From positions 1 through 25,598 of IMG/VR virus record IMGVR_UViG_3300025647_004352: 25,598 nt of DNA; one strand, given 5' to 3'. The DNA comes from a virus. The notes beneath the pieces are model-generated. The model had not been told where the DNA came from and did no database searches. It worked only from the letters and a program-made list of their open reading frames with translations. Below, in pieces: positions 6,372 to 13,202 of the stretch; positions within the stretch are counted from its first letter, which is position 1; each line of letters starts with the position of its first letter. The translations under genes were made by a program, and so were the position numbers.

Positions 6372-6890
6372 ATGAATAGGAGAATAGCTCTTGTAGGAGC
6401 ATCATCAGTAGGAAAGACCACGGTATACGAACTCTTAAGAAATAAACTAACAGAATGGACTTTTATAAATGAATCTACTAGAACTGTAGCTGGGTATGGA
6501 TTTCCTATTAACGAAAAAGGAACTTCTAAAACTCAACTTGCCATAAGTAGCTTCCACTTAGAGGCTCTACTACGTCCCGGTAACTTACTATTAGATAGAT
6601 GTTATATGGACCTCATGGTATATTCTAATTTTATGCCAGGAATAGACGCACCTACTCATGCCTATATAGAAGATACTTGGGGTAGAGTTAAAAACGAATA
6701 TACACATTATGTTTACTTTCCTATTGAATTTAAATCAGTAGATGATGGAGTTCGAAGTGTAAACGAAGACTGGAGAGAGAAAATAGATAAAGAATTTCAA
6801 CTTCTTCTAGAAGGAGTTAGAAAACCCTTCCTAACTGTAACCGGATCACCCTTACAGAGAGTTGAACAAATTTTAAACTTTATACAGTAA
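6372..6890 (+). CDS. P-loop nucleotide kinase-like protein (AAA_28/NadR-type)
   Basis: The protein (172 aa) starts with a Walker A motif, GASSVGKTT (9-17), on the first strand. LLLDRCYMDLMVYSNF supplies a DR-type second catalytic stretch as in nucleoside and NMP kinases, and VNEDWREKIDKEF is a lid-like basic segment. The fold resembles AAA_28/NadR-type kinases that phosphorylate nucleosides or NMPs. In T4-like phages, analogous genes make special dNTPs, so a role with modified deoxynucleotides is possible. The substrate cannot be deduced. The start carries the AGTTATG context. The stop overlaps the next ATG by one base (TAATG). Confidence 0.75.
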   Translation: MNRRIALVGASSVGKTTVYELLRNKLTEWTFINESTRTVAGYGFPINEKGTSKTQLAISSFHLEALLRPGNLLLDRCYMDLMVYSNFMPGIDAPTHAYIEDTWGRVKNEYTHYVYFPIEFKSVDDGVRSVNEDWREKIDKEFQLLLEGVRKPFLTVTGSPLQRVEQILNFIQ

Positions 6891-7336
6891 TGGCAGATAT
6901 CTTAGATAAAATGTTATTAGAGAAAAGAAATACTAACACAGAACTTTGGCAAAAAGTTCCTACCTGGGCTAGGAAAATATACGTATTCCAATTTAAGAAA
7001 GGGGTACACACCTTTTTAAAGGTCGGAGTAACTGATTATATGGAAGCCTATGATAGAATAATTGCTAACCATGCTATATTCAAGCAGGGTAAAGAAGAAG
7101 CCTGGGTAAAAACAACGATGTTCGAATACTTCGATGAAATCAAGATTATGACTAGTGCAATGTTACCACAAGAGAAAGCAAATAAACTAGAGGAAATTAT
7201 ACTCCTAGCATGGGGAGTTCAAGATTTAAACTTACCTAAAATGAACGGAATGTCAGAAATACGTCAATATACCTTGCCAAGACTTAAACAAGCAAGAGCT
7301 ATCATAGAAGAAAGTAGATATAAAAAACTAAACTAA
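6890..7336 (+). CDS. Hypothetical protein, possibly GIY-YIG-like (T5orf172 type)
   Basis: The 148-aa soluble protein has RKIYVFQFKKGVHTFLKVGV (residues about 28-47) followed by EAYDRI. This resembles the Tyr-strand-K-V-G-x-T-x-R region of T5orf172/GIY-YIG-type nucleases. A later EKANKLEEIILLAWGVQD helix sits where those proteins have their catalytic Glu. The similarity is weak and catalytic residues are not securely placed, so a non-enzymatic hypothetical protein is equally possible. It is translationally coupled to the kinase-like gene by a one-base overlap. Confidence 0.65.
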   Translation: MADILDKMLLEKRNTNTELWQKVPTWARKIYVFQFKKGVHTFLKVGVTDYMEAYDRIIANHAIFKQGKEEAWVKTTMFEYFDEIKIMTSAMLPQEKANKLEEIILLAWGVQDLNLPKMNGMSEIRQYTLPRLKQARAIIEESRYKKLN

Positions 7337-7358
7337 GGTAACATATAAAACAGTAATA

Positions 7359-7724
7359 ATGTACAAATACGGAGCAAAGTTAATAAGAGTGGTAGATGGG
7401 GATACAGCAGAATGTATGATCGACCTAGGGTTTAACACCTGGATAAAAGCAACCTTGAGATTTATGGGAGTTGATACCTGGGAAAGTAGAACAACAAACT
7501 TAGAAGAAAAAGCTAAAGGGAAGTTAGCGTCTACCTACACAAAAGAAATGTTAGAAAAAAACGATGGTAAATTTACTCTTCAATCTTACGGAAAAGGTAA
7601 GTTTGGCAGGGTACTTGCTGAAATATTTATACAAGGAGAAGAAACCTCTTTAAATAAACTACTAATCGAAAACGGCCACGCGTATGCATACGAAGGCGGT
7701 AAAAAACAACTATTTAAAGGATAA
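7359..7724 (+). CDS. Staphylococcal-nuclease-like (thermonuclease) protein
   Basis: The 121-aa protein is a short SNase/OB-fold nuclease. LIRVVDGDTAECMIDLG (8-24) is the classic opening with D13. TLRFMGVDTWES (32-43) carries the equivalents of catalytic R35 and E43 (here R34 and E42) and calcium-site D39-T40. GKFGRVLAEI (80-89) carries R84 for R87. All catalytic positions of the family are therefore present. It lacks a signal peptide, so it probably acts on nucleic acid inside the infected cell, perhaps for host DNA breakdown or nucleotide recycling. It is 4 bases upstream of queF. Confidence 0.85.
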   Translation: MYKYGAKLIRVVDGDTAECMIDLGFNTWIKATLRFMGVDTWESRTTNLEEKAKGKLASTYTKEMLEKNDGKFTLQSYGKGKFGRVLAEIFIQGEETSLNKLLIENGHAYAYEGGKKQLFKG

Positions 7725-7728
7725 AAAA

Positions 7729-8640
7729 ATGGAAAAAGTAAAAGACAATCAAGCAGCATTATTTGCTGTAGCCAGCAAGCATTTAGGAAAAACAGGAGGA
7801 GAAGGATACTCAGACCAGTATAATGCAGAGCTATTAGTAAAGATACCTCGTTACCTAAATAGAGAAGGCTACGGATTAACATCAGACTCCTTTATAGGAG
7901 TGGATACCTGGAATGCATACGAAATCTCAGCTATTACAACTAAAGGACAGCCAGTAGCAGGAATGCTTAAGATAGTATGTCCTGCCGACTCAGCCCATCA
8001 CGTAGAATCTAAGTCAATTAAACTATACTTAAATTCTTTTAATATGACTCGCATCGGGGATACAGCAGTAGAATGCATAGCAGGAATAGAAGCAAGAGTT
8101 AAAAGAGACTTAGATGAGTTACTCGAAACAACAAATACAGTAACCTTTTACACCTCCAACGACGATGGAATTACACTATCTTTTGAAGGGTATAGCGATG
8201 TTGCTGATTTAGCTAATTTAGATGAAATTGACTTTACAGCATTCCAATCAGATGCCTCTCAACTAGAAGTAGTAGAATCAAATGAATCAGCACAACTTAA
8301 ATTATCATCTAATCTACTCAGATCTAACTGCAGAGTTACAAATCAACCAGATTGGGGGGATGTTTATATTAAAATAAAAGGAAAGAAGCTTCCAACACCG
8401 GCTTCAATTGCAAAGTATATTGTATCCCACAGAACTGTATCACACTTTCATGAGGAGGTAGTAGAGATGATGTTTAAACATTTAAGCGATGCTTTTGAAC
8501 CGGAAGAATTGATGGTATGTGCATTGTATACTAGAAGAGGAGGATTAGATATTAATCCAATTAGAGCTACCCACCCTCACTTAATTCCAGACTTTTTTAC
8601 TAACCCAGCTTATAGAATAACTAAAACACTTAGACAGTAA
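7729..8640 (+). CDS. queF: NADPH-dependent 7-cyano-7-deazaguanine reductase (QueF)
   Basis: QueF reduces the nitrile of preQ0 to the aminomethyl of preQ1. The protein (303 aa from ATG 7729) is of the long, two-module proteobacterial type. The N-terminal part has GVDTWNAYEISAI and the NADPH motif ESKSIKLYLNSFN (93-105). The C-terminal part has LLRSNCRVTNQPDWG (196-210) with catalytic C201 and D208, SHFHEE with H241 and E242, and YTRRGGLDINPIR. All key residues are intact, so it is likely a true reductase and not an amidating QueF-like variant, though those are hard to separate by eye. ATG 7729 (after an A-rich run, 4 bases past the SNase stop) is preferred over in-frame ATG 7684 inside the SNase gene. 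Confidence 0.92.
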   Translation: MEKVKDNQAALFAVASKHLGKTGGEGYSDQYNAELLVKIPRYLNREGYGLTSDSFIGVDTWNAYEISAITTKGQPVAGMLKIVCPADSAHHVESKSIKLYLNSFNMTRIGDTAVECIAGIEARVKRDLDELLETTNTVTFYTSNDDGITLSFEGYSDVADLANLDEIDFTAFQSDASQLEVVESNESAQLKLSSNLLRSNCRVTNQPDWGDVYIKIKGKKLPTPASIAKYIVSHRTVSHFHEEVVEMMFKHLSDAFEPEELMVCALYTRRGGLDINPIRATHPHLIPDFFTNPAYRITKTLRQ

Positions 8641-8903
8641 TGGTAAAAGAAGTTATAGAAGATTTAGAACTCATCGCAGAAAGAGTACCCCCTGGAGATA
8701 ACTGGGAACTAGTAATCGATCGAGATAAGGCTATTGACGGATTAGTTCAAACACTTACCCAGTATATGCGTAAGACCAAATTCAAAGGACATTACCGGTT
8801 AGAGCCACTTAACGGTAAACTATTTGCTCTAATAAAAAGAGAAGTAGTTGTTGAAGAACCCGAACCAGAAGTATGGGACTTATATGGGGAAGGCTCCTAT
8901 TAA
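8640..8903 (+). CDS. Small acidic hypothetical protein (87 aa)
   Basis: It shares one base with the queF stop (TAATG). The sequence has a helical first half (VKEVIEDLELIAERVPPGDN), a basic middle with YRLEPLNGKLFALIKRE, and an acidic tail rich in Glu and Pro. No family is recognised. It is followed by a terminator, so it is the last gene of the block that includes queF. Confidence 0.72.
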   Translation: MVKEVIEDLELIAERVPPGDNWELVIDRDKAIDGLVQTLTQYMRKTKFKGHYRLEPLNGKLFALIKREVVVEEPEPEVWDLYGEGSY

Positions 8904-8911
8904 AGTAGAGG

Positions 8912-8938
8912 AAAGAGTTGCTTAATTGCAACTTTTTT
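8912..8938 (+). terminator. Rho-independent terminator
   Basis: AGTTGC (8916-8921), loop TTAATT, and GCAACT (8928-8933) form a 6-bp stem. It can extend by an A-tract paired with the T-run, which ends in TTTTTT. It is placed right after the gene at 8640-8903 and directly before the next promoter-like element. Confidence 0.85.
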
Positions 8939-8940
8939 CG

Positions 8941-8966
8941 TATATTCAAGTATAAATAAAAACGGT
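8941..8966 (+). promoter_or_regulatory. Promoter-like element after the terminator
   Basis: TATATT (8941-8946), CAAG, TATAAATAAAAA and CGGTTAT lie before the ATG at 8973. TATAAATA is identical to the T4 late -10 box. Like the copy at 3789, it follows a terminator immediately. Confidence 0.6.
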
Positions 8967-8972
8967 TATATT

Positions 8973-9269
8973 ATGCTAAAAGCAGAAAAACATTACCAAG
9001 CATGGCCATTGGAAGAATGTCGTCTATACTTTGATCGATACTTATCAATGGTTAAGAACAAAGATGTAAGAACTATACGTGAAATCTTAGCAGAAGAGTT
9101 TGGAAGAACTGTGAGTGCTATTGGATTTAAAGAAAGGGAGGTTATAGGAGTTCTTACCCAAGGTAGAGAAGGTATATACACTTACGGAGAGGCTATGGTA
9201 AAAGCTACTTACGAAGCTTTAGAAAAGTCCGGAATGTCGGTTACAAGATTTAGAATATTATTTGAATAG
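8973..9269 (+). CDS. Hypothetical protein with helix-turn-helix-like segment (98 aa)
   Basis: The protein begins MLKAEKHYQAWPLEECRLYF and contains IREILAEEFGRTVSAIGFKE (about 33-52). The pattern L-A-x-x-F-G-R-T-x-x-A-I recalls the recognition region of Myb/SANT-like or sigma-type helix-turn-helix proteins. A Trp near the start and a trailing helix-rich end fit a small DNA-binding protein. It precedes DNA polymerase by 20 bases in the same transcription block. The DNA-binding idea is inference from one motif only. Confidence 0.68.
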   Translation: MLKAEKHYQAWPLEECRLYFDRYLSMVKNKDVRTIREILAEEFGRTVSAIGFKEREVIGVLTQGREGIYTYGEAMVKATYEALEKSGMSVTRFRILFE

Positions 9270-9289
9270 TATGTTAGAGAAAAGTTAGA

Positions 9290-11608
9290 ATGCAGATAGA
9301 AAAGAAATTAGAAAAGAAATACTACACAGTTAGGGACCAAGAAACACTAAAACTACTATTCCAACACATTCAGGAATCAGAGGTAATTGCCTATGATACA
9401 GAAACCACCTCTCTTAATATGAGAAAAGGGAAAATTGTAGGATGGTCGATCTCCGGAGATGAAGGAATAGGATTCTACTTCCCTACTCTAGTATGGAATA
9501 CTGAAAAAGAGCTTTTAGAAGAGCAAGTTATTAACGGCCAAGGAGCAGAAGACTTATCCAGGAAATTATTAGGAATGCTAAAAGGTAAAAAGCTAGTAAT
9601 GCATAATGCTTCGTTTGACTGCCGTTTTACTAAAAACTACTACGGAGTAGATTTATTAGAAGATCTCTGGGTAGATACAGCTCTACTAGTTCATACAGTT
9701 CAAGAGGAAGGAGCAGGTATGGGGGTATTTGGACTGAAAGCATTAGCAATATCAGTTCAAGAACATATAGGATTAGATGTAGAAAAAGCAGCAAACGAAG
9801 AGCAGCTAGAGTTAAAAGAGTCGATAAAGAAGAACGGCGGCGGAGTAACTAAAGACAACTTTGAAATCTATAAAGCTGATTTAGAGGTACTATCTAAGTA
9901 TGCTGCAGCCGATACTGATTTAACTTTAAGGCTTTGTAATTATTTCCTAAAAAAATTAAAAGAGGAGAATCTAGAAAAATTCTTTTTTGAGGAAGAGGTA
10001 ATGCCGATTTATAAAGAAGTTACTATTCCAATGGAAGAGTACGGAGTAGATTTAAATATGAAGCTTCTATACGAAACTCAAGAAAATCTAATACAAGATC
10101 TTAAAAGTAACAAAGAGATAGTAATGAAAAGTCTCTTAACTACATCAGAAGCAAAGACCTGGGTCATGCAAACAGCTTTTAGTAATTTTCCTCCTAACCA
10201 TAAAGGAAGCTGGGCTCAAAAACTAGCTCAGAGATACTCACTTGCAATTCCTAAAGCATCTTCAGGAAAGTACTCTCTTACGTCCAAAAATATAGAACAA
10301 CTAGAAGATAGTCCAGCTAAGGAATTTTTACTAACTGGGGATACAAAGACTTTAGAAGAGATTGAAATTGCAAGAATCTCAATGGCCCTATGGAAGGAGA
10401 AGAATGATGGAGAGTACATAAACATACAATCAAAAAAACATTTAGGAGAGATAGTATTCAAGTATATGGGGATAAAAGCTCAAAGCCAGACTAAAAAAGG
10501 GCAAGACCAGTTTGATATGGATATGCTTGAAGAGTTGTCAAAGACCTACGACTGGGCTGAAAATTTAAGAATATATAACAAATTGCTTAAAATTAAATCA
10601 ACGTATGTTGATAGGTTTCTAGACAACAGGGAAGATGGACGATACTACTTTTATTATAAACAACATGGAACAGTATCAGGAAGATATGGATCAGATGCCC
10701 AACAACTACCTAAACCTAAAGAAGAGGGAGAAGATGCACCTATTATAGTAAAGTATACGAATACAGTGAGAGCTTTCTTAATATCAGGGGAAGGTAGAAA
10801 GATAATTGATTCCGATTACGAATCGTTAGAACCTCACTGCTTTGCGTCTGTTACAGGAGATATAAGATTACAGGAGATATTTAATAACGGATGGGATTTT
10901 TATTCAACTGTAGCGATACAAACAGAAAAACTAGAAGGAGTATCAGCAGATAAAGCATCACCTAATTTCTTAAAGAAAGTAGATCCTGTCAAAAGAAATC
11001 AAGCTAAAGCATACTCGTTAGGTATTGCATACGGAATGGAAGCTTATGCATTAGGGAAGACGTTAAATATTCCAAATAAAGAAGCAGAAAAACTTGTAGC
11101 AGGATACCTGGATGGATTTCCTGAACTTAAAGCATGGAGAGAGAATTCAAGAAAACAAATTAAAGAATACGGATACATAGAAAACTATGTAGGGCGTGTT
11201 AGACATTTACCTAAAGTAAAAAAAATATACGAAAAGTACGGCGAAAGAATTATGGACTGGAAGTTTAGAAATGAACTGGCAACTCAGTACGGAAAAGAAC
11301 AAGTACTGCAGGTATATAGAGATTATAGGAACGGACTTAATAACTGTTTAAACTTTCAACTTCAAAGTTTAGCAGCATCCGTAGTTAACCGAGCAGCCTT
11401 AAAGATTAATCGCAAAGCTAAGGAACTAGGTATAGATGCAATAGTACAAGCACAGGTACATGATCAACTTATCATAAACGTAAGAGAAGACCAAGCAGAA
11501 CAATTTGCACCCATAGTACAACATATTATGGAAACTAACCTAGTTCTTCCTGGTGTAACCCTAAAAGCACCTCCAGAAATAGCTGATAACTGGCGCGAAG
11601 GCCATTGA
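9290..11608 (+). CDS. polA: DNA polymerase I (family A) with 3'-5' exonuclease, no 5' nuclease
   Basis: The replicative-type polymerase has 772 aa. The exonuclease domain has AYDTETT (D36, E38), LVMHNASFDCRF (N106, D110) and KYAAADTDLT (Y204, D208). The polymerase domain has motif A DSDYESLEPH (D509, E514), motif B KRNQAKAYSLGIAYGM (R569, K573, Y581) and motif C QVHDQLIINV (H724, D725). Catalytic aspartates are intact. Two variants stand out. The residue equivalent to E. coli F762 is Leu (L577), and motif C reads HDQ where HDE is usual. There is no N-terminal 5' nuclease domain, as is usual for phage copies. It presumably copies the phage genome, including any 7-deazaguanine-modified template. 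Confidence 0.97.
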   Translation: MQIEKKLEKKYYTVRDQETLKLLFQHIQESEVIAYDTETTSLNMRKGKIVGWSISGDEGIGFYFPTLVWNTEKELLEEQVINGQGAEDLSRKLLGMLKGKKLVMHNASFDCRFTKNYYGVDLLEDLWVDTALLVHTVQEEGAGMGVFGLKALAISVQEHIGLDVEKAANEEQLELKESIKKNGGGVTKDNFEIYKADLEVLSKYAAADTDLTLRLCNYFLKKLKEENLEKFFFEEEVMPIYKEVTIPMEEYGVDLNMKLLYETQENLIQDLKSNKEIVMKSLLTTSEAKTWVMQTAFSNFPPNHKGSWAQKLAQRYSLAIPKASSGKYSLTSKNIEQLEDSPAKEFLLTGDTKTLEEIEIARISMALWKEKNDGEYINIQSKKHLGEIVFKYMGIKAQSQTKKGQDQFDMDMLEELSKTYDWAENLRIYNKLLKIKSTYVDRFLDNREDGRYYFYYKQHGTVSGRYGSDAQQLPKPKEEGEDAPIIVKYTNTVRAFLISGEGRKIIDSDYESLEPHCFASVTGDIRLQEIFNNGWDFYSTVAIQTEKLEGVSADKASPNFLKKVDPVKRNQAKAYSLGIAYGMEAYALGKTLNIPNKEAEKLVAGYLDGFPELKAWRENSRKQIKEYGYIENYVGRVRHLPKVKKIYEKYGERIMDWKFRNELATQYGKEQVLQVYRDYRNGLNNCLNFQLQSLAASVVNRAALKINRKAKELGIDAIVQAQVHDQLIINVREDQAEQFAPIVQHIMETNLVLPGVTLKAPPEIADNWREGH

Positions 11609-11695
11609 CCCTCTCTCCTATGTTTTGTGGGATGGAGTTTAGGAAATGAAAAATATTACCCCGATTATTTATATCAAGAGAGAAATCAAAAATAG
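11609..11695 (+). promoter_or_regulatory. Intergenic leader with weak promoter-like element
   Basis: The 87 bases between polA and the glycosyltransferase contain TATTTATATCAAGAG (11666-11680), a partial match to the shared motif, before an A-rich stretch and the ATG at 11696. The first half (pyrimidine-rich, then GTGGGATGGAG) shows only weak complementarity and no T-tract, so no terminator is called. Confidence 0.35.
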
Positions 11696-12304
11696 ATGGA
11701 CACTAGAAATTTAGCACACTTTATATGGATTGGAGACGATGGCCTGCCTGCTCTCTACCAAACGTGTATTAGTACCTTTTCAAGGCTACACCCATATTGG
11801 AAAATAAAAATTTGGAATAAAAATGATGTAGATCAGATAATTAGGGAGTCAAAATATAATTTTAACAAGTATAAAAGCTTTATCAATAGGTACAATTTTA
11901 TAAAATACCATATTTTAGCAAAAGAAGGTGGATGGTTTGTAGATCTAGACATAGAATGGAAAAAACCAATAGATCAAATATATACTGACAAGCTAAAGAA
12001 CAAGCCTTTCCCAGATCTGTTTGTTCCGGTACGTTCATTACCAATGGGAAAAGTAGATAATGTTAGATTTAATGATGATATGTTAATTTATTCTAGACAG
12101 GGGATATTCTACGAGTTACTGGAGTTTATTAATACAAGAGAAGATATAGATGAATCTAAAAAATACGAACCTTACGGACCTCTTTCTCTATCAAGGTGGT
12201 TAGATACAAGTAGCTTTACTAGAGAATACCTTTACGAAACTGAAATACAGCAGAACGGATATTATTGCAATCATTTAAATAAGAGAAGTTGGATATTTTC
12301 TTAA
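11696..12304 (+). CDS. DXD-type glycosyltransferase (Gly_transf_sug/GT32-like)
   Basis: The 202-aa protein opens with LAHFIWIGDDGLP, the IHxIWiG start of the sugar-transferase DXD family. Its metal and nucleotide-sugar motif is GGWFVDLDIEW (78-88, with D83 and D85). The run SFINRYNFIKYHILAKEGG matches the helix that precedes the DXD in that family. It should move a sugar from an NDP-sugar to an unknown acceptor, such as a virion protein, a cell-surface glycan or modified DNA. It is isolated from the other two glycosyltransferases by about 9 kb. The stop lies within the 5' arm of the next terminator stem. Confidence 0.82.
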   Translation: MDTRNLAHFIWIGDDGLPALYQTCISTFSRLHPYWKIKIWNKNDVDQIIRESKYNFNKYKSFINRYNFIKYHILAKEGGWFVDLDIEWKKPIDQIYTDKLKNKPFPDLFVPVRSLPMGKVDNVRFNDDMLIYSRQGIFYELLEFINTREDIDESKKYEPYGPLSLSRWLDTSSFTREYLYETEIQQNGYYCNHLNKRSWIFS

Positions 12305-12361
12305 AAGCTGCTATATTTATATAAAATAAAGATCGACCCTAGAGCAGTTTTTATTTTTATT
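12303..12361 (+). terminator. Terminator stem enclosing a promoter-like element
   Basis: AAAAGCTGCT (12303-12312) pairs with AGCAGTTTTT (12343-12352), including one G-U pair, and is followed by more T-rich sequence. The unusually long 30-base loop contains ATATTTATATAAAATAAA (12313-12330), a promoter-like element. Transcripts arriving from upstream can fold and stop. Transcripts starting inside would lack the 5' arm and run on to hsp20. A similar design is seen at 658-684. Confidence 0.55.
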
Positions 12362-12843
12362 AACCGAGAGCTGCGGCCTCACAAAAACTAAATGATATGA
12401 GTACATTACAATTACAGAAATGGCACCTAAGTCCTTTCGACATTCTTTTCAAAAATCACTTTAATGTTGGAGATCAATTCGCACCAGCATTAGATTCAAA
12501 ACAACCACATCCACTAAATATCTTCTATAATGATATAGGGCTTTATTTTGAAGTTGCCTGTACGGGACTAACTAAAAAAGACGTCATTATTGATATCGAA
12601 GGAGATATTCTAAAAATCACCTACAAAAAACCGCATGATGAAGCATTCCAAGAAGGTATGATTTATAATGGACTATCTAAAAAATCATTTGATTTAAGGT
12701 ATAAGATTGCACCTAAATTTGATTTATTACAAACAGATGCATCCTTAATAGATGGATTATTAGAGATTTTTATTCCACTAGCTGAAGAAGCTAAACCAAA
12801 ATCAATTAAAATTAAATAAACTTTTCTACTCTAGGGTTTGATC
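12331..12843 (+). repeat. Inverted repeat flanking the hsp20 gene
   Basis: GATCGACCCTAGAG (12331-12344) upstream and CTCTAGGGTTTGATC (12829-12843) downstream are complementary over CCCTAGAG/CTCTAGGG and GATC/GATC, with GA facing TTT between. The left arm starts right after the promoter-like element, so both arms would lie in the hsp20 mRNA. The span is given from arm to arm. Confidence 0.5.
12397..12819 (+). CDS. Small heat shock protein (Hsp20/alpha-crystallin)
   Basis: The protein has 140 aa with an alpha-crystallin domain. IGLYFEVACTGLTKKDVIID (about 47-66), EGDILKITYKK, GLSKKSFDLRYKI and DGLLEIFIPL make up the sandwich strands. A C-terminal K-P-K-S-I-K-I-K tail carries the I-x-I motif used for oligomer contacts. 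Hsp20 proteins hold unfolding proteins for refolding by other chaperones, and T4-like cyanophages also carry one. Its position directly before groES and groEL suggests one proteostasis module for capsid or tail folding. Its mRNA ends can pair with each other (see the repeat at 12331 and 12829). Confidence 0.88.
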   Translation: MSTLQLQKWHLSPFDILFKNHFNVGDQFAPALDSKQPHPLNIFYNDIGLYFEVACTGLTKKDVIIDIEGDILKITYKKPHDEAFQEGMIYNGLSKKSFDLRYKIAPKFDLLQTDASLIDGLLEIFIPLAEEAKPKSIKIK

Positions 12844-12858
12844 TTTAATAAAAAGATC
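12840..12858 (+). promoter_or_regulatory. Perfect hairpin/operator-like repeat before groES
   Basis: GATCTTT (12840-12846) and AAAGATC (12852-12858) are perfect complements around AATAA. There is no T-tract, so it is not an ordinary terminator. It lies directly upstream of the promoter-like element at 12860 and shares its GATC with the hsp20-flanking repeat, giving two alternative pairings. It may be an operator or an RNA switch. Confidence 0.5.
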
Positions 12859-12859
12859 A

Positions 12860-12888
12860 TATATTAATTAAACAAATAAAAAAGTTAT
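12860..12888 (+). promoter_or_regulatory. Promoter-like element before groES
   Basis: TATATT, AATT, AAACAAATAAAAAA, then AGTTAT three bases before the ATG at 12891. It matches the shared gap motif apart from a C in the A-rich part. Confidence 0.5.
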
Positions 12889-12890
12889 AA

Positions 12891-13202
12891 ATGAGTAAAA
12901 CACTTATTCCACAAAATGACCGTATCCTTATTAAACCTATCGACGAGGGTGAACAGATGTACGGGAACATTGTTATCCCCGATATGGGAAAAGAAAAACC
13001 AGAAATGGGCAAGGTCGTAGCAATTGGACCTGGTAGAAAATCAGAATTTGGACACTATATTGCAGTAAACTCCAAAGTAGGAGATACCGTACTAGTTCCT
13101 AAAATCGGTACTTTACGTATTGATTTTGAAGGAGATGAATATTTTATAGTTCAAGACAGGGAAGTATTAGCAACAATTCAAGAAACACAAGACAATGAAT
13201 AA
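12891..13202 (+). CDS. groES: GroES co-chaperonin
   Basis: The 103-aa protein has the GroES beta-barrel landmarks PQNDRILIKPID (start strand), GKVVAIGPGRK, VGDTVLVPKIGTLRIDFEGD and the ending YFIVQDREVLATI. The mobile loop (GEQMYGNIVIPD, about 21-32) ends in a hydrophobic I-V-I-P, as needed for docking onto GroEL. GroES caps the GroEL ring during folding. It overlaps groEL by 8 bases, as in a coupled operon. Phages often carry only one partner (T4 gp31 is a GroES analogue, some jumbo phages carry GroEL), so the complete pair is notable. Confidence 0.93.
   Translation: MSKTLIPQNDRILIKPIDEGEQMYGNIVIPDMGKEKPEMGKVVAIGPGRKSEFGHYIAVNSKVGDTVLVPKIGTLRIDFEGDEYFIVQDREVLATIQETQDNE

Noticed and set aside
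7684-7728. Upstream ATG start for queF at 7684
   Set aside because: It would place 15 extra residues inside the SNase gene. ATG 7729 follows an A-rich leader right after the SNase stop and fits the family's length.
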